Assembly (NCBI GenBank): GCA_034440575.1
Contig: JAOTOL010000885.1
Span: 91,029 to 155,028, forward strand
Origin: Imbricaverruca yamaguchii
Taxonomy: Eukaryota > Arthropoda > Thecostraca > Neoverrucidae
Length of the DNA: 64,000 nt
Direction: 5' to 3'
Made by a program: the position numbers and the translations under genes
In this document: positions 1 through 9,590 of the stretch, one piece after another
How positions within the stretch are numbered: position 1 is the stretch's first letter
Layout of the letters: the number at the start of each line of letters is the position of its first letter
The notes under the pieces: model-generated
The model's database searches: none
What the model was told of the DNA's origin: nothing
What the model saw: the letters and a program-made list of their open reading frames with translations, nothing else

Positions 1-245
1 CGGACCAAATTAGACAGATCGAACGAGACCGAATCAGATCAGAAAAGCCCATACCGGACCACACCAGATCAGAGCAGACCAAAGCAGACCAGAGCAGACC
101 GAACCAGACCATTCCATACCGGACCGGACCAAGTCGGACCACACCACACCACACCGGACCGGACTAAATCAGACAGATCGCATTGGACAGGACCAGACCT
201 GACCAGATCAGAGCAGCACGTATCGGACCGGACCGGACCGGACCA
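1..245. repeat. degenerate pentamer satellite (GGACC/AGACC)
   Basis: Five-base units of the types GGACC, AGACC, AGATC and CGGAC follow one another from the window start to about 245, with substitutions but little change of register. The array is cut by the window edge, so its full length is unknown. Open frames across it are low-complexity translations of the repeat and not genes. Confidence 0.85.
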
Positions 246-1389
246 CACACCAGATTCGCAAATAGCCGGTGCCGGCGGCGGTACCGACCGGCCCAGCTGC
301 GGCGCCAGAGGAGCTCGGGACTGGTCTGGGCTCCGGGATGAATATGCTGACGGCAGACGGGGGGGGGGTACGGGGCCCCTGAGGACGACGCCGGACACCT
401 ACGCAACAGGCTATTTGCGTCACTGACGGGTGAGCGCTGCTCGTGTTTGCCAACAGTTTCCGATATCGGTGTCTGGGGTACCCATGGCACCTAGGACGAC
501 GGGCTTGTGCCACTGGGCGATCATAAACGGTTTAAAGCATGATCAAGACTGCTGGATAAAGTTAGTGGGTTATTTGGGCTTTAGGATGCATTGACTGGAT
601 TGGCGATGCAGTGCCCATAACAATATTCATTACAAACTATTATGTACGTCACGAACACCGAGGAAAAACCGGGGCATGGCAAACTAATAGTAACGAACAG
701 TACGTAAGCATCAGCAAGCGCTATAGCATCATTCCGCCTATGCACTCGCTGACTAAATACTTTAGAGTCACCGGGTTGTATTCAGCGGTCAAACTACACA
801 AAATCAAAACGGCACTTAGACATGGAATGGCAATATATAACTGACTGCACGGTGCGAACTTAAATGCCCTCCCACGCATTGCTAGAACGAAGACTGAACA
901 TTGTTTAAGGTCTTTTATTCCAATTTTATTTTGAAAAAAAAACATTCTTCAGAGTGAACGTGTTTCACTTTATTGTCCGTGAGAGCGCCGGTAGTGTTCG
1001 GCACCGTAAGGCATATCGAATAACCAGACAAACAGACGGGCGACCAGACAGCCACACAGGCAGACGGACATGTTCGGTTGGCATTTTGGGTCTGGGTTTC
1101 GGCAGAAAGTAGGCAGGCACTCGGGCTAGCTGGCGCATGAATGGGTAGAATAACGGATACCGGTGGATAGGCAAACAACTTGCGGGGGGCTAGATCAAAG
1201 GGCGAAAACATCAGCGGATGGGTAAATCGACGGGTAGAAGTGTCAGCATGTCAGCAGATGCACTGGGATAGCGTGTTAATGGGCATTTTTGTCGATGAAG
1301 TGGTATATCGGTAGCAGAGGAACATTGGTCGGCGAGTAACCGGGTGGGTGGAGTAGACCAGAAAGTTGGCAAACCTGAGGAGTACGCCG
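246..1389. other. intergenic, no supported gene
   Basis: GC-rich to about 520, then mixed composition. It holds a run of nine G at about 360 and one copy of a dispersed repeat (555-622). Open frames of 70-110 codons overlap on several strands without recognisable domains. I see no supported gene. Confidence 0.5.
555..622 (+). repeat. dispersed repeat fragment, copy 1
   Basis: The segment with GGGCTTTAGGATGCATTGAC followed by GCAGTGCCCAT reappears with substitutions at 36257-36313 and, in shorter form, at 3066-3105, all on the same strand. This is the end of some interspersed element. No coding capacity or terminal repeat is visible. Confidence 0.5.
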
Positions 1390-1903
1390 CCGGGTGGACG
1401 CAGGGCCCGTCAGTGTGAAGGTGTTGGCTCGTCAGCGGTGGGAGGGACGGCCGGCGGGTGGACGCAGGGCCGGTCAGTATGAAGGTGTTGGTTCATCAGG
1501 GGTGGGAGGGTCGGCCGGCGGGTGGACGGGCAGGGCCCGTCAGTGTGAAGGTGTTGGCTCGTCAGCGGTGGGAGGGTCGGCAGGCGGGTGGACGCAGGGC
1601 CGGTCAGTATGAAGGTGTTGGCTCGTCAGCGGTGGGAGGGTCGGCAGGCGGGTGGACGCAGGGCCGGTCAGTGTGAAGGTGTTGGTTCATCAGGGGTGGG
1701 AGGGTCGGCCGCCGGGTGGACGCAGGGCCGGTCAGTATGAAGGTGTTGGCTCGTCAGCGGTGGGAGGGTCGGCCGGCGGGTGGACGCAGGGCCGGTCAGT
1801 GTGAAGGTGTTGGCTCGTCAGCGGTGGGAGGGATGGCCAGCGGGTGGATGCAGGGCCGGTCAGTGTGAAGGTGTTGGCTCGTCAGCGGTGGGAGGGACGG
1901 CGG
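1390..1903. repeat. 64-bp minisatellite, about 8 copies
   Basis: The unit starts GTGGACGCAGGGCCGGTCAG and carries GTGAAGGTGTTGGCTCGTCA. Copies begin near 1394, 1458, 1524, 1588, 1652, 1716, 1780 and 1844. Most are over 90 percent alike; the third has a 2-bp insertion that breaks the reading frame. The array runs into CpG-rich sequence. Frames across it are repeat translations. Confidence 0.92.
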
Positions 1904-2115
1904 GCGGCCGGCAGGTGGGCGGTGCCCAGCTCCGCCCGGTATTGATCGGCCGACCGCGGCCGACCGCCGCCGCCGCCGCCGCCGGTAGGCTGTGCCGGCC
2001 GCCGCTGACATTTGCTGCGTCACGGGCCGCGTTGGCGTGCGCCGGTGCACCGCGCTGCCACCGAAACCGACCGACGCCCACCCCCAGCACACTTGCAGAC
2101 CGCACGTTCAGCCAG
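1904..2115. other. GC/CpG-rich block with a GCC run
   Basis: Strongly GC-rich with frequent CG dinucleotides and a run of about six GCC/CCG triplets at 1966-1984. All six frames are largely open because the sequence is poor in A and T, so no coding frame can be chosen. It could be a CpG island or an exon fragment; I cannot tell which. Confidence 0.4.
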
Positions 2116-2874
2116 CGCGGCGGCTGATCCATCGCCCGTACTGGACCACAAACGTGTGCACCTCAATCGCCACCAGTGGCCACCAGCAACGTCGCTTCCC
2201 GGCAGGGAGTCTACCCCCGCTGTATGACTGGAAGCGCACGCTAAGTAATTTCCGCCGGGTGTTGTAACTTCACCACTCATTGACGGCATCCAGTGCATAG
2301 GTCCCGTGGAAATTCAAGTAAACATAATTTATAAAAAGCGACATATACTTAATCAGACGCAATCTTATAAAGGTCTAGCAGGCCCCCATGCCACGTGGGC
2401 TGCCAAAAATGGGGCTGGGGTCACGTGAACAGTCCAAAACTCCACGCCGCCTCCTGCCGAGCAGTGCCAAAATTAGCATACCGGATGGCTCGGAAACGGA
2501 TAAAATCCGCTTGAGAAATCATGCTTTCGGGTGGGCGGGAACAACGGCGCCACCAGCGAAATTAACTCTTATACCCTCTGCAAACATCATAAATACATCA
2601 CTAATAAACAAAGAATGTAAATGCACACAGGTGTAAACGTACATATACACACAAACGTACGCCGCAGTAGATACACTACAGAAATGTGTTGTAATCCTTC
2701 CTGCTATTGACCATACGCAGGCCGCAGTAGACATCGCCTCGCACGCACGCTGCGTAGGGATATCGACAACTCACCGTTCCGCGACTAAGACACCACATCG
2801 CACCAGATGCAAAACAGATATAAATATCGGTAATGCGAAGCAGCCAAGGTACACAGCCGGGAGGCGGCACGCCC
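2116..2874. other. intergenic, nothing recognised
   Basis: Moderately AT-rich from about 2300. No domain, RNA gene or clear splice-bounded exon was seen. Confidence 0.4.
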
Positions 2875-3056
2875 GACACACACCGGCCACACACCGACTA
2901 CCCGCCCACCACACACCGGCCACACACCGACTACCCGCCCACCACACACCGGCCACACACCAACTACCCGCCCATCACACACCGACCACACACCGGCCAC
3001 ACACCGACTACCCGCCCACCACACACCGGCCACCGGCCACACACCGACTACACGCC
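2875..3056. repeat. 33-bp minisatellite, about 5 copies
   Basis: The unit is built from CCACACACCGG, CCACACACCGAC and TACCCGCCCA. The plus strand is almost purely A/C apart from the CG steps. Later copies are shortened (CACCGGCCACCGGCCAC). The period is a multiple of three, so proline/threonine/histidine-rich frames run through it without being evidence of a gene. Confidence 0.9.
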
Positions 3057-3065
3057 GGCCCCCTA

Positions 3066-3105
3066 CAATGGGGGCTTAGGAGCACATCGACTGCTTCGGC
3101 CATAC
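3066..3105 (+). repeat. dispersed repeat fragment, copy 2
   Basis: A short, diverged copy (GGGGGCTTAGGAGCACATCG and following) of the repeat at 555-622 and 36257-36313. Confidence 0.35.
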
Positions 3106-3160
3106 AGCGGCCAACCAGTGTGTTTTGCAATACACCAGACCGATGCTCAACCGTCATAGG

Positions 3161-3212
3161 CCAGCAGTGTAGTCATCTTCGCCGCGTCAGGCGAAGATGA
3201 CTACACTGCTGG
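3161..3212. repeat. perfect 23-bp inverted repeat, 6-nt loop
   Basis: Arms at 3161-3183 and 3190-3212 are exact reverse complements, separated by GCGTCA. Either strand would form a 23-bp hairpin with no mismatch. Nothing around it looks like a transposon end. It could be a small-RNA hairpin, a recent foldback or an artefact. Confidence 0.9.
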
Positions 3213-4279
3213 GCTCGCATGGCAAGGCCGTGTGTCCCAGCCCCTCCACAGCTAGATCGCCTGATAGTGCATTTCCGCGAGCGGGCAATATGTGTAACAG
3301 GTGCACCGTCAGCGGCCTCCGTTCCGCACAAGCACGCTTATCTTTTGTGCTGCGTTCTTCGGTTCGTATCTTGGCGGTTGTTTGCAGGAGCGAGGCCAGG
3401 GTGGTTGCAAAAGGAGTGCGTTGAGGCAGCCGCCCCGGCTGCCTCATGCTCGGCAGTGTTGCTAGTGTTGCTGCTCGGCAACTTCAATGGGATAGCGAAG
3501 AAAAACCGGCCCACGGGGAAGTGGGAGGTACACCAAATGCCCAACCAAATGCGTAACCAGCCATACTGCCCATCTCATGGCTTGGTACTTATCTTCTGGT
3601 ACTCAACAAGTGTTCAGAGCATATTGCGGCATGGCAGCACCCGCGAGCGGCAAAGTTATGGCGGGCGCCGAACAGCCTCCGCTGCTGTCACTCAGGCCTA
3701 AGGCCCAATGACCATTCAGGCGATGCAGAACGATACGGGCATCGTTCATCAATGTCAAGATAGCTTGAGCAGACGGGGCCGTCGGATCCAAGTTAATTGT
3801 ATATCCGAGCATTTACCGCCGCACAGATTGCGGCGGTTCATCAGCCCCGTGCCCTGGTAATCGCACTGCGCTGTCAAAAGCCGGATGCCACCGGCACAGG
3901 TTCGCCTTAACCATCGAGGCGCGTCGCGTCAGTCGGTGACACACACCACCGAATCTGGACTCCGGCGCCAAAGATTCAACGTGCCAAATACTTCAATGTC
4001 AAAAGGCAGCAAGTTTGTTTTTGCAGCCGGATGCCGGCAGCCGGCCCGACGGCTGAAGTGGACTTGCCTGCGCATCGGCACGGCCACAACAGCCATGCGT
4101 GGGCGTGGGCGTGGGTGGGAGTGTAGATGTGATTGGGGGGTGTGTTCGGGGCACACACGCCGGCGGCCACCATCGTCCAGTCAGAGCCGCAGGACACCCA
4201 CCAGCCCGGTCCGGCGGCGGCTGATGGCGTGTGTGACGCTGACGTGGTGGTGCTATACCCATGGCTCGAGGCACGCGCA
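3213..4279. other. no supported gene; one unassigned 160-codon ORF
   Basis: The longest open frame outside repeats runs on the plus strand at 3219-3701. It has one short hydrophobic stretch (AVLLVLLLGNF) and no recognisable domain, and competing frames overlap it. I do not call it a gene. The rest is unremarkable. This interval lies downstream of the PKA-C exons in transcription order, but no further kinase exon was recognised here. Confidence 0.35.
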
Positions 4280-4560
4280 CTCCGAGTAGGCAGACCTCGC
4301 GGCACGGCCTACCCGTCCGCTGCAGTCCGGCGGCGGCTGACGGTGGCGCGTGATGCGGATGTGGCGCGCCATAAACACCACCGCCGCGGCACGAGGCGCG
4401 CGCGGGCGAGAGCCGACCGGCCCGCGCCGCGCCGCGGCCGGCTCACAAAACAGCGCCGCCGACGAGCTAGATCAAAGGCCGATACCAGCTGGTCGGCCGA
4501 TACCCCTCGGCCGACCAGTACGTGACCGGCCGCCGCTCGTTCCCCCGGCTCGGTCCGTGA
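4280..4560. other. CpG-rich stretch in the PKA-C intron with a perfect hairpin
   Basis: GC-rich with many CG dinucleotides. It lies just downstream (transcription order, minus strand) of the PKA-C exon ending at 4595. It contains a perfect inverted repeat, with arms 4489-4500 and 4507-4518 (CTGGTCGGCCGA and its complement) and a 6-nt loop TACCCC. Confidence 0.55.
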
Positions 4561-4594
4561 CTCCCCCTTCCCCTCCACCCCGGTGCCTACCCAC

Positions 4595-4723
4595 CTTCTG
4601 TTTGTCGAGGATTTTCATTGCGTAGTACTCCTTGCAGGCCTTGCGCTGGACCAGCATCACGCGGCCGAACGAACCGGTGCCGAGTGTCTTCACCAGGTCG
4701 AAGTCCTCCAGCGCCGCCGTGTT
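4595..4723 (-). CDS. PKA-C: PKA catalytic subunit, glycine-rich-loop exon (129 bp)
   Basis: Internal exon of the cAMP-dependent protein kinase catalytic subunit, the Ser/Thr kinase released from regulatory subunits by cAMP. The minus-strand frame gives [20 protein letters not shown], then a residue series ending [11 protein letters not shown]. That includes the glycine loop GTGSFGRV and the ATP-anchoring lysine in AMK. An AG acceptor lies just before AACACG at 4723. The donor after the final AAG reads GTGGGT at 4594 and below. Its 129-bp length and boundaries (N-T-A at the start, D-K-Q-K at the end) fit the conserved exon structure of this family. VQRK and EYYAMK resemble arthropod PKA-C more than vertebrate. 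The next exon (expected to begin V-V/V-K-L-K-Q) was not recognised between 1 and 4594. Confidence 0.93.
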
Positions 4724-6038
4724 CTACCGACCGCAGCCGACTCGTCACCACACATTTCGTCATCCGCACACCGAACGGCACCAATCACATCTACCAACCC
4801 CGTTCACTTACTGGCTCATTGCGGCGCACGCAGAATGCCAGACCATATCTTATTTTGGCGTTAAAATGATCTCGATAGGGATGGGAACCAGTACCATGAA
4901 ATTGCCTTTCGGTAGGGTGAAGGGAAAAGGGAGGGTAATGTGAAAAACCAACTGATGTTAAAAATGTGCAAATGTGTAAAGATAATGCCTACTGATGAGT
5001 AATCTTCTGTGGCATTTGCTGAATGCATGCGGACGACAATATTCGTATATGTGTCCTTTACCGATCAGGGAAGTGCTGCCGCCAGAAACCATACGGATTT
5101 TAAACCTCCAAATATCACTCACAATGCGGAATAAAAAGCAAGTGGTATTCAATGATGTTAAAAAGAAGATAATTGTCATCAGTACCACTGAACTGTACGG
5201 TGCATAGTACAATGCCATTCGCAATAAACATGGGTCCCCAATGAACTTTCCGAATTTCAGTCAGGACATTGTTAGGAGTACAGTGTGCAGACTATAACGT
5301 ATCGTCAAAGGTGCAATATAGCCGAAGTAGCTGACGGGCCAAAAATTCAAATTACACCCACGCGCACGTCGCGGTGAAATAAGAGTTGCACCAAAGGCAG
5401 CATTGGTGCCACGTAGGCAGGTATACAAAAAGTATGCAAAAAGTACACCAGAGCACTAGTATGTACTGTGATTTCAGCAGAGATGTTGGGCTTACACTTG
5501 AATCGTGGCAGTGTCGTGAAATCAATTTTTGGTACATCATAGGACATCCGGTCAGGACACAAAAGGCCAGATGACGTCGAAACAAGCGGGTCATCTTCTA
5601 GGTAGAAAATGACGTCCACATGGGAGAAGAGCCGAAGCAATGCTGGTAAAATGTGTTTTCCCGCTCGCAATCTCGCGTGCGTCACTGGTCCGTCTCTGGT
5701 CAGCGGTGACGTGGCCGGAATAGGGTACAAACCATGTCCAACATTGCCTTTACATGACCAGTGAAGTACCAAAATCCAATGGTAGACCGTCCATCGTCCT
5801 GTAATACTAAACTGGTTTTACAGGGCGAAAGACAGGAACGTTATTATGGATGCCACAAACTGCTACCAATCATGGGATGGTTTTCCTAAAACAAGGACAC
5901 TATTCTACACCATCAGCTACACAATATTTTAGCTAAATCACTCCATCCGTTTTATTTTCTGTACCAGAAAAAACTCAGAATGTAGTCCTATCGACCACAC
6001 CCCTCCCTCGTAATTGGAGGGGCAGCGCACCACCGTAC
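4724..6038 (-). other. PKA-C intron between the two recognised exons
   Basis: 1315 bp between a GTACGG donor and an ...GGTAG acceptor on the minus strand. Mixed composition. No other exon or repeat recognised. Confidence 0.8.
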
Positions 6039-6100
6039 CTTTGACGGGTTCTTCCATTTCTCTTCAAATTCTTCCTTGGCCTTCTCCAGAAATTCCTTGA
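6039..6100 (-). CDS. PKA-C: PKA catalytic subunit, N-terminal helix exon (62 bp)
   Basis: The minus-strand frame encodes VKEFLEKAKEEFEEKWKNPS and a final K, which is the conserved N-terminal A-helix segment of PKA-C that packs on the kinase core. A textbook acceptor (pyrimidine tract TTTCTTTCCGTTCTCAG) precedes 6100. The donor AAAG/GTACGG follows 6039. The length of 62 bp fits the second coding exon of this family, and the phase joins the 129-bp exon at 4723 in frame. The exon carrying the initiator methionine should lie above 6100 on the minus strand and was not identified. PKA-C genes often have alternative first exons. No frameshift or stop is present. Confidence 0.93.
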
Positions 6101-6729
6101 CTGAGAACGGAAAGAAAGCCGTGTAAACATCGGGAAGCAAACGCGTAAGTAAAACTTGGTGGTCATCACACATTTACAAACCACCCATGCAGTTACAAAC
6201 ACCAATACCACCTTCACAGTGATATATCATTCGTGAAATAGGTAGAATGTACCACTTTCTGAGCACTGAATAGACATCCTCATCAAGGGCGTATAGACAT
6301 CGTGCTTGTTGATGTGTGCTTATGACTTCTCCATGACTCGTATCTCAGAATATTGCGCGTATAAGTAGCATACTTATGCTCACCATTACGAATTGGTCAT
6401 ACAATACAAGGTCTAGACACAATCCCAGATACAGAGAATATCTAAGATGTCATGTGTTAAATAATGCGATATGCTGATAACATGGCATTGCAATCGTTAT
6501 CATTAACATAGGCATTCATATATTACGTGTCTCCAAAATCACCGCCCGCCCCCCCCCCCACCAAAAAAAATTGCACTGATGAGGGCACTACTGGCTCAAA
6601 TATAACTTGACTGGACTGAAGGACTGAAACGATATTTTAATTGGCATGCATCCAAGGCAGATTTCTACATCCTGCTATTCCCCTTTCGACATATCACACC
6701 AAACGAAAAACCATAACTTCAACAGTCTT
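6101..6729. other. PKA-C upstream intron or flank
   Basis: AT-rich with a C run at about 6550-6559 followed by A. No exon seen. Confidence 0.5.
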
Positions 6730-7160
6730 CACATTCCGGATAGCACGCATGGCACGGTCAGGCACGCGCCACAACACATTCGTGCCGCCGCGGTAGTCAT
6801 GGCCACGGCACCGATAAGCGCGCCAAATGTAAATGGCGCCAGTTGGACCCGACAAACCGGTCCGGTCCGCCTTTCCAGACCGCCGGCGCAGTGGCGTCGC
6901 GCCGCCCGAGCCGTCCGCACCGCCAGCGCCGCCCCCACCGCCGAAAAGCACCGGTCGCCAATTAAGCCAATTGAAGCCGTGCCAGAGGATAGCCGACGAG
7001 ACGAGGCGGCGAGGCGGCGCCGCCTCGACACGTCTCGCCGCAAAACAGACAAGCGCACCAATCAGAGTGGCCGACCCGACCGGCCGGCGGTGCACGCGAT
7101 GCAATCAGGTCACACCCGACGTGTCCAAGGCTCGCTCAACAACCGCATACCACCGCACAC
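6730..7160 (-). promoter_or_regulatory. CpG-rich block upstream of PKA-C, possible 5' exon or promoter
   Basis: GC content and CG density rise sharply here against AT-rich flanks. All frames are fairly open, so coding cannot be assigned. It lies about 630 bp upstream of the 62-bp PKA-C exon on the minus strand, where an alternative first exon or promoter is plausible. The assignment is inference from position and composition only. Confidence 0.3.
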
Positions 7161-7254
7161 CGACGCACCGCGGTGGCGCAGATGAACGACGCCTGAAAGG
7201 CCAGCTCACAGTCGGTCGCGCACGCTTCGCCCAGCAAATTATTCACGTGCAGTA

Positions 7255-7415
7255 GCACGTCGTTGCTTCGGCTTCGCGCCAGCTGCCATGGATGCTGACG
7301 GCTTTGGGTTCGCGCCATCTGTCATGAATGCTGGCGGCTTTGGCTTTGCGCCAGCTGTCATGAATGCTGACGGCTTTGGGTTCGCGCCAGCTGTCATGGA
7401 TGCTGACGACGAGCA
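7255..7415 (+). repeat. 36-bp minisatellite, about 4 copies
   Basis: The unit ATGCTGACGGCTTTGGGTTCG plus GCGCCAGCTGTCATGA is repeated with few changes from about 7288, after a degenerate copy at 7255-7287. The plus strand stays open as a 12-residue repeat (GFGFAPAVMNAD) within a 63-codon frame at 7288-7479. A short repetitive peptide is possible but nothing else supports it. Confidence 0.8.
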
Positions 7416-9007
7416 GCGGATAAATCAAGCCAAAAGGCATACGGTCGCAATAAGCACGCATTCGCAGGGAATCAGATAACAAATACATTCCATTGAAGGC
7501 GACACAAAATGAGCACCGTTTTACGTGAGAAAAAACTGACTTTACCTCACCAGCAATTCGTAGATATTCAACTTCCAATTTGTCCGACGGTTGGCCGGTC
7601 GGTCGACTTTGCACCCCGACATTCCCTGCATTTGCCAACGGATTTACAAAGAAGTTTTTTCTTTCTAAAACGCTCTTTTCAATTTGCAACAAAGGCACAA
7701 TCTTTCATTATAATATTCCTGCCCGTTCAAGCAGACTCCGCACCCGTCTGGTGCGCGCGGTAAGAGCAGCACTATCAGGTACTCCCAGTTAGGCTGTTAC
7801 ATCAATCTTTAGAATTGAACCGTCGTCCGTGTGTTCGGCATCTTTCAAATTTAACTCGCGCGCGACCACGACGCTTCTTCACCTTCCCCAGTCCATGACT
7901 AATCTATCATTTCGTCAAGGTGGGAGTGGGGAGGCAAAACTTTGAGGAGGTGCACCAATGATCCAGAAAAAAGTCATGACGATGTGCTAGAGAGACCAAG
8001 GGGTAGATAAGGTTGATAAACCAAGGCGCGGGAGAGAACATGCATTCAGGTCGGTGGGTCAAAGGTCCAAGGTGATGGGACGGAAGCCTTAGACTGGAAG
8101 ATCCAAGGGGATGGGTATACTCAAGCATTCTGACGGACCACCGCATCTTCATGGGAGGCACTTGTCGGGTCTTCAGGGGAGGTCGGTCGCCGACTGAGTT
8201 CGCCCCTGCCCCCAATGCGGAGCAAGTTGTTGCGACTCCCTAGCAATTTCACGCGAACAGTATCAGATATAAGAAACCCCTCCCAAAAAGCAACGTGAAA
8301 TACGTGACGAGATCACGCGATTGGCACCCGATATTTATACTTACTGCTGCACTCACTGCTTTTTAGGCTGCTTCCCCGGTCAAGTCAGCTGAAGGTAAAC
8401 TTCTTTTTTCGCAACAATTGACGCTCAATGGTCCCCTGAGTAACAATACGCGCTCGAAATGTTCGACATGGTATTCCAAATTACCTTGTGACACCAACGA
8501 CGTGCAATTTGTTTCATTTGGAACCATATACGAGGGGTAGTCATTGAATGACCTCATAATTAACTAGAAAAATTGTTTTGTTTTCCCCAAAAGTTTCCCA
8601 TGACTGCGCCGCATATGAGTTTGAGTTAGGTGGCCTCGGGTGGTGCTGCGCCGCTACAAGTGGTGAAAATAGCAAGGTCACTTGAGCTCGGGTTGAGAGG
8701 CCCCCTGCAACGGATGAGAGAGCCAGAGTTCAAGGAAATGAGTCCCGACTGGTGGAGAGGACCCCTGAGTTGAGTTGAAAGACCCCAAACCATGGAAGAG
8801 GCCCAAAGGTCCGAACGAGTATGGCCTCTGCGCCAATGAGAGGTGAAAGGCGTAGCCAGGATTTTCCTAAGTTTCAAGAGACATATTTTGGGGGACCTTT
8901 TCTCCCTTATAATAAAACAAACTCGTATTTGGCAACATTGTGTTTTCAGGAGCTCCCAACTGTAACAAAAAAAAAACTTCGCTGTGAAAACTAACTGCTC
9001 GCGGGCC
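7416..9007. other. intergenic, no supported gene
   Basis: No domain recognised. 8620-8860 has weakly periodic AGAGGACCCC-type phrases that may be an old decayed tandem repeat. The phrase GGCGTAGCCAGGATTTT at about 8851 resembles GGCGTGCCTAGGATTTC at about 26244 and may be an old element end. Confidence 0.4.
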
Positions 9008-9038
9008 CCTCATTGACCTCCTTTGGAGGTCAATGAGG
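9008..9038. repeat. perfect 14-bp hairpin containing AGGTCA half-sites
   Basis: Arms 9008-9021 and 9025-9038 are exact complements with a TTT loop. With the bases just downstream it includes AGGTCA, ATG, AGGTCA (a direct repeat spaced by 3) and its inverted partner TGACCT. Confidence 0.8.
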
Positions 9039-9420
9039 TCAATGGCTGTGCCTGGACAGGGGGTGGGAACTGTCCCAGAACTGGGGAAGGAGGCAAGTCA
9101 CTTTTTATGTGGATTCTCTCCATTCGATGCCCCGCTTAACTCACTAAAATACGGGGAGGCGCTGGCGTTGACCTTCATTGTTCATCAGCAAACGCTCAGA
9201 AGGCTTACGCAGTGGCGTCGCTCCAGACGTGTGCTCTCCTCCATGAACAATCCTGGATAAGCCCCGGTCGCCTTTGGCTACTCCTTTGTAAATTGTGGTC
9301 CAAATTGATAAAATGTACACAAGGAAAGAGGTACTGGGCGCTAGTTCGCAACCTGCAGGAGGTGAGGGGGTCCCGTGTGCAGAACGCAGTATGTACGCAC
9401 AAAGTACACCAATAATGTCT

Positions 9421-9580
9421 GGTTGGTTGTTGGTTTTACGGCACATCGACCGTCGAGTCATGTAGCGTCGCCAATCTTTCACGCCGATTGGCGGCAGGCG
9501 AAGAGTAGTGACAGGTGAGACTCGAACCCACAACCTTTTGATTGTGAGACAGGCAACCTACCCATAGACTACTCGTCCCC
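9421..9580 (-). mobile_element. tRNA-derived SINE
   Basis: Read on the minus strand, the element starts GGGGACGAGTAGTCTATGGG with a box-A-like segment. About 35 nt further on it has a clear B box (GGTTCGAGTC). A non-tRNA body follows, ending near GTTGGTTTTACGGC on the plus strand. Flanks AATAATGTCT (9411-9420) and TATTATGTCT (9581-9590) match at 8 of 10 positions, consistent with a target-site duplication. No anticodon stem pairs cleanly, so it is not a functional tRNA. Confidence 0.72.
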
Positions 9581-9590
9581 TATTATGTCT

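Noticed and set aside
3219..3701. 160-codon ORF as a host gene
   Set aside because: No domain, no splice context, competing frames; one hydrophobic stretch is not enough.
9500..9583. tRNA gene on the minus strand
   Set aside because: Good B box but no clean anticodon stem, and a SINE body with flanking duplication follows.
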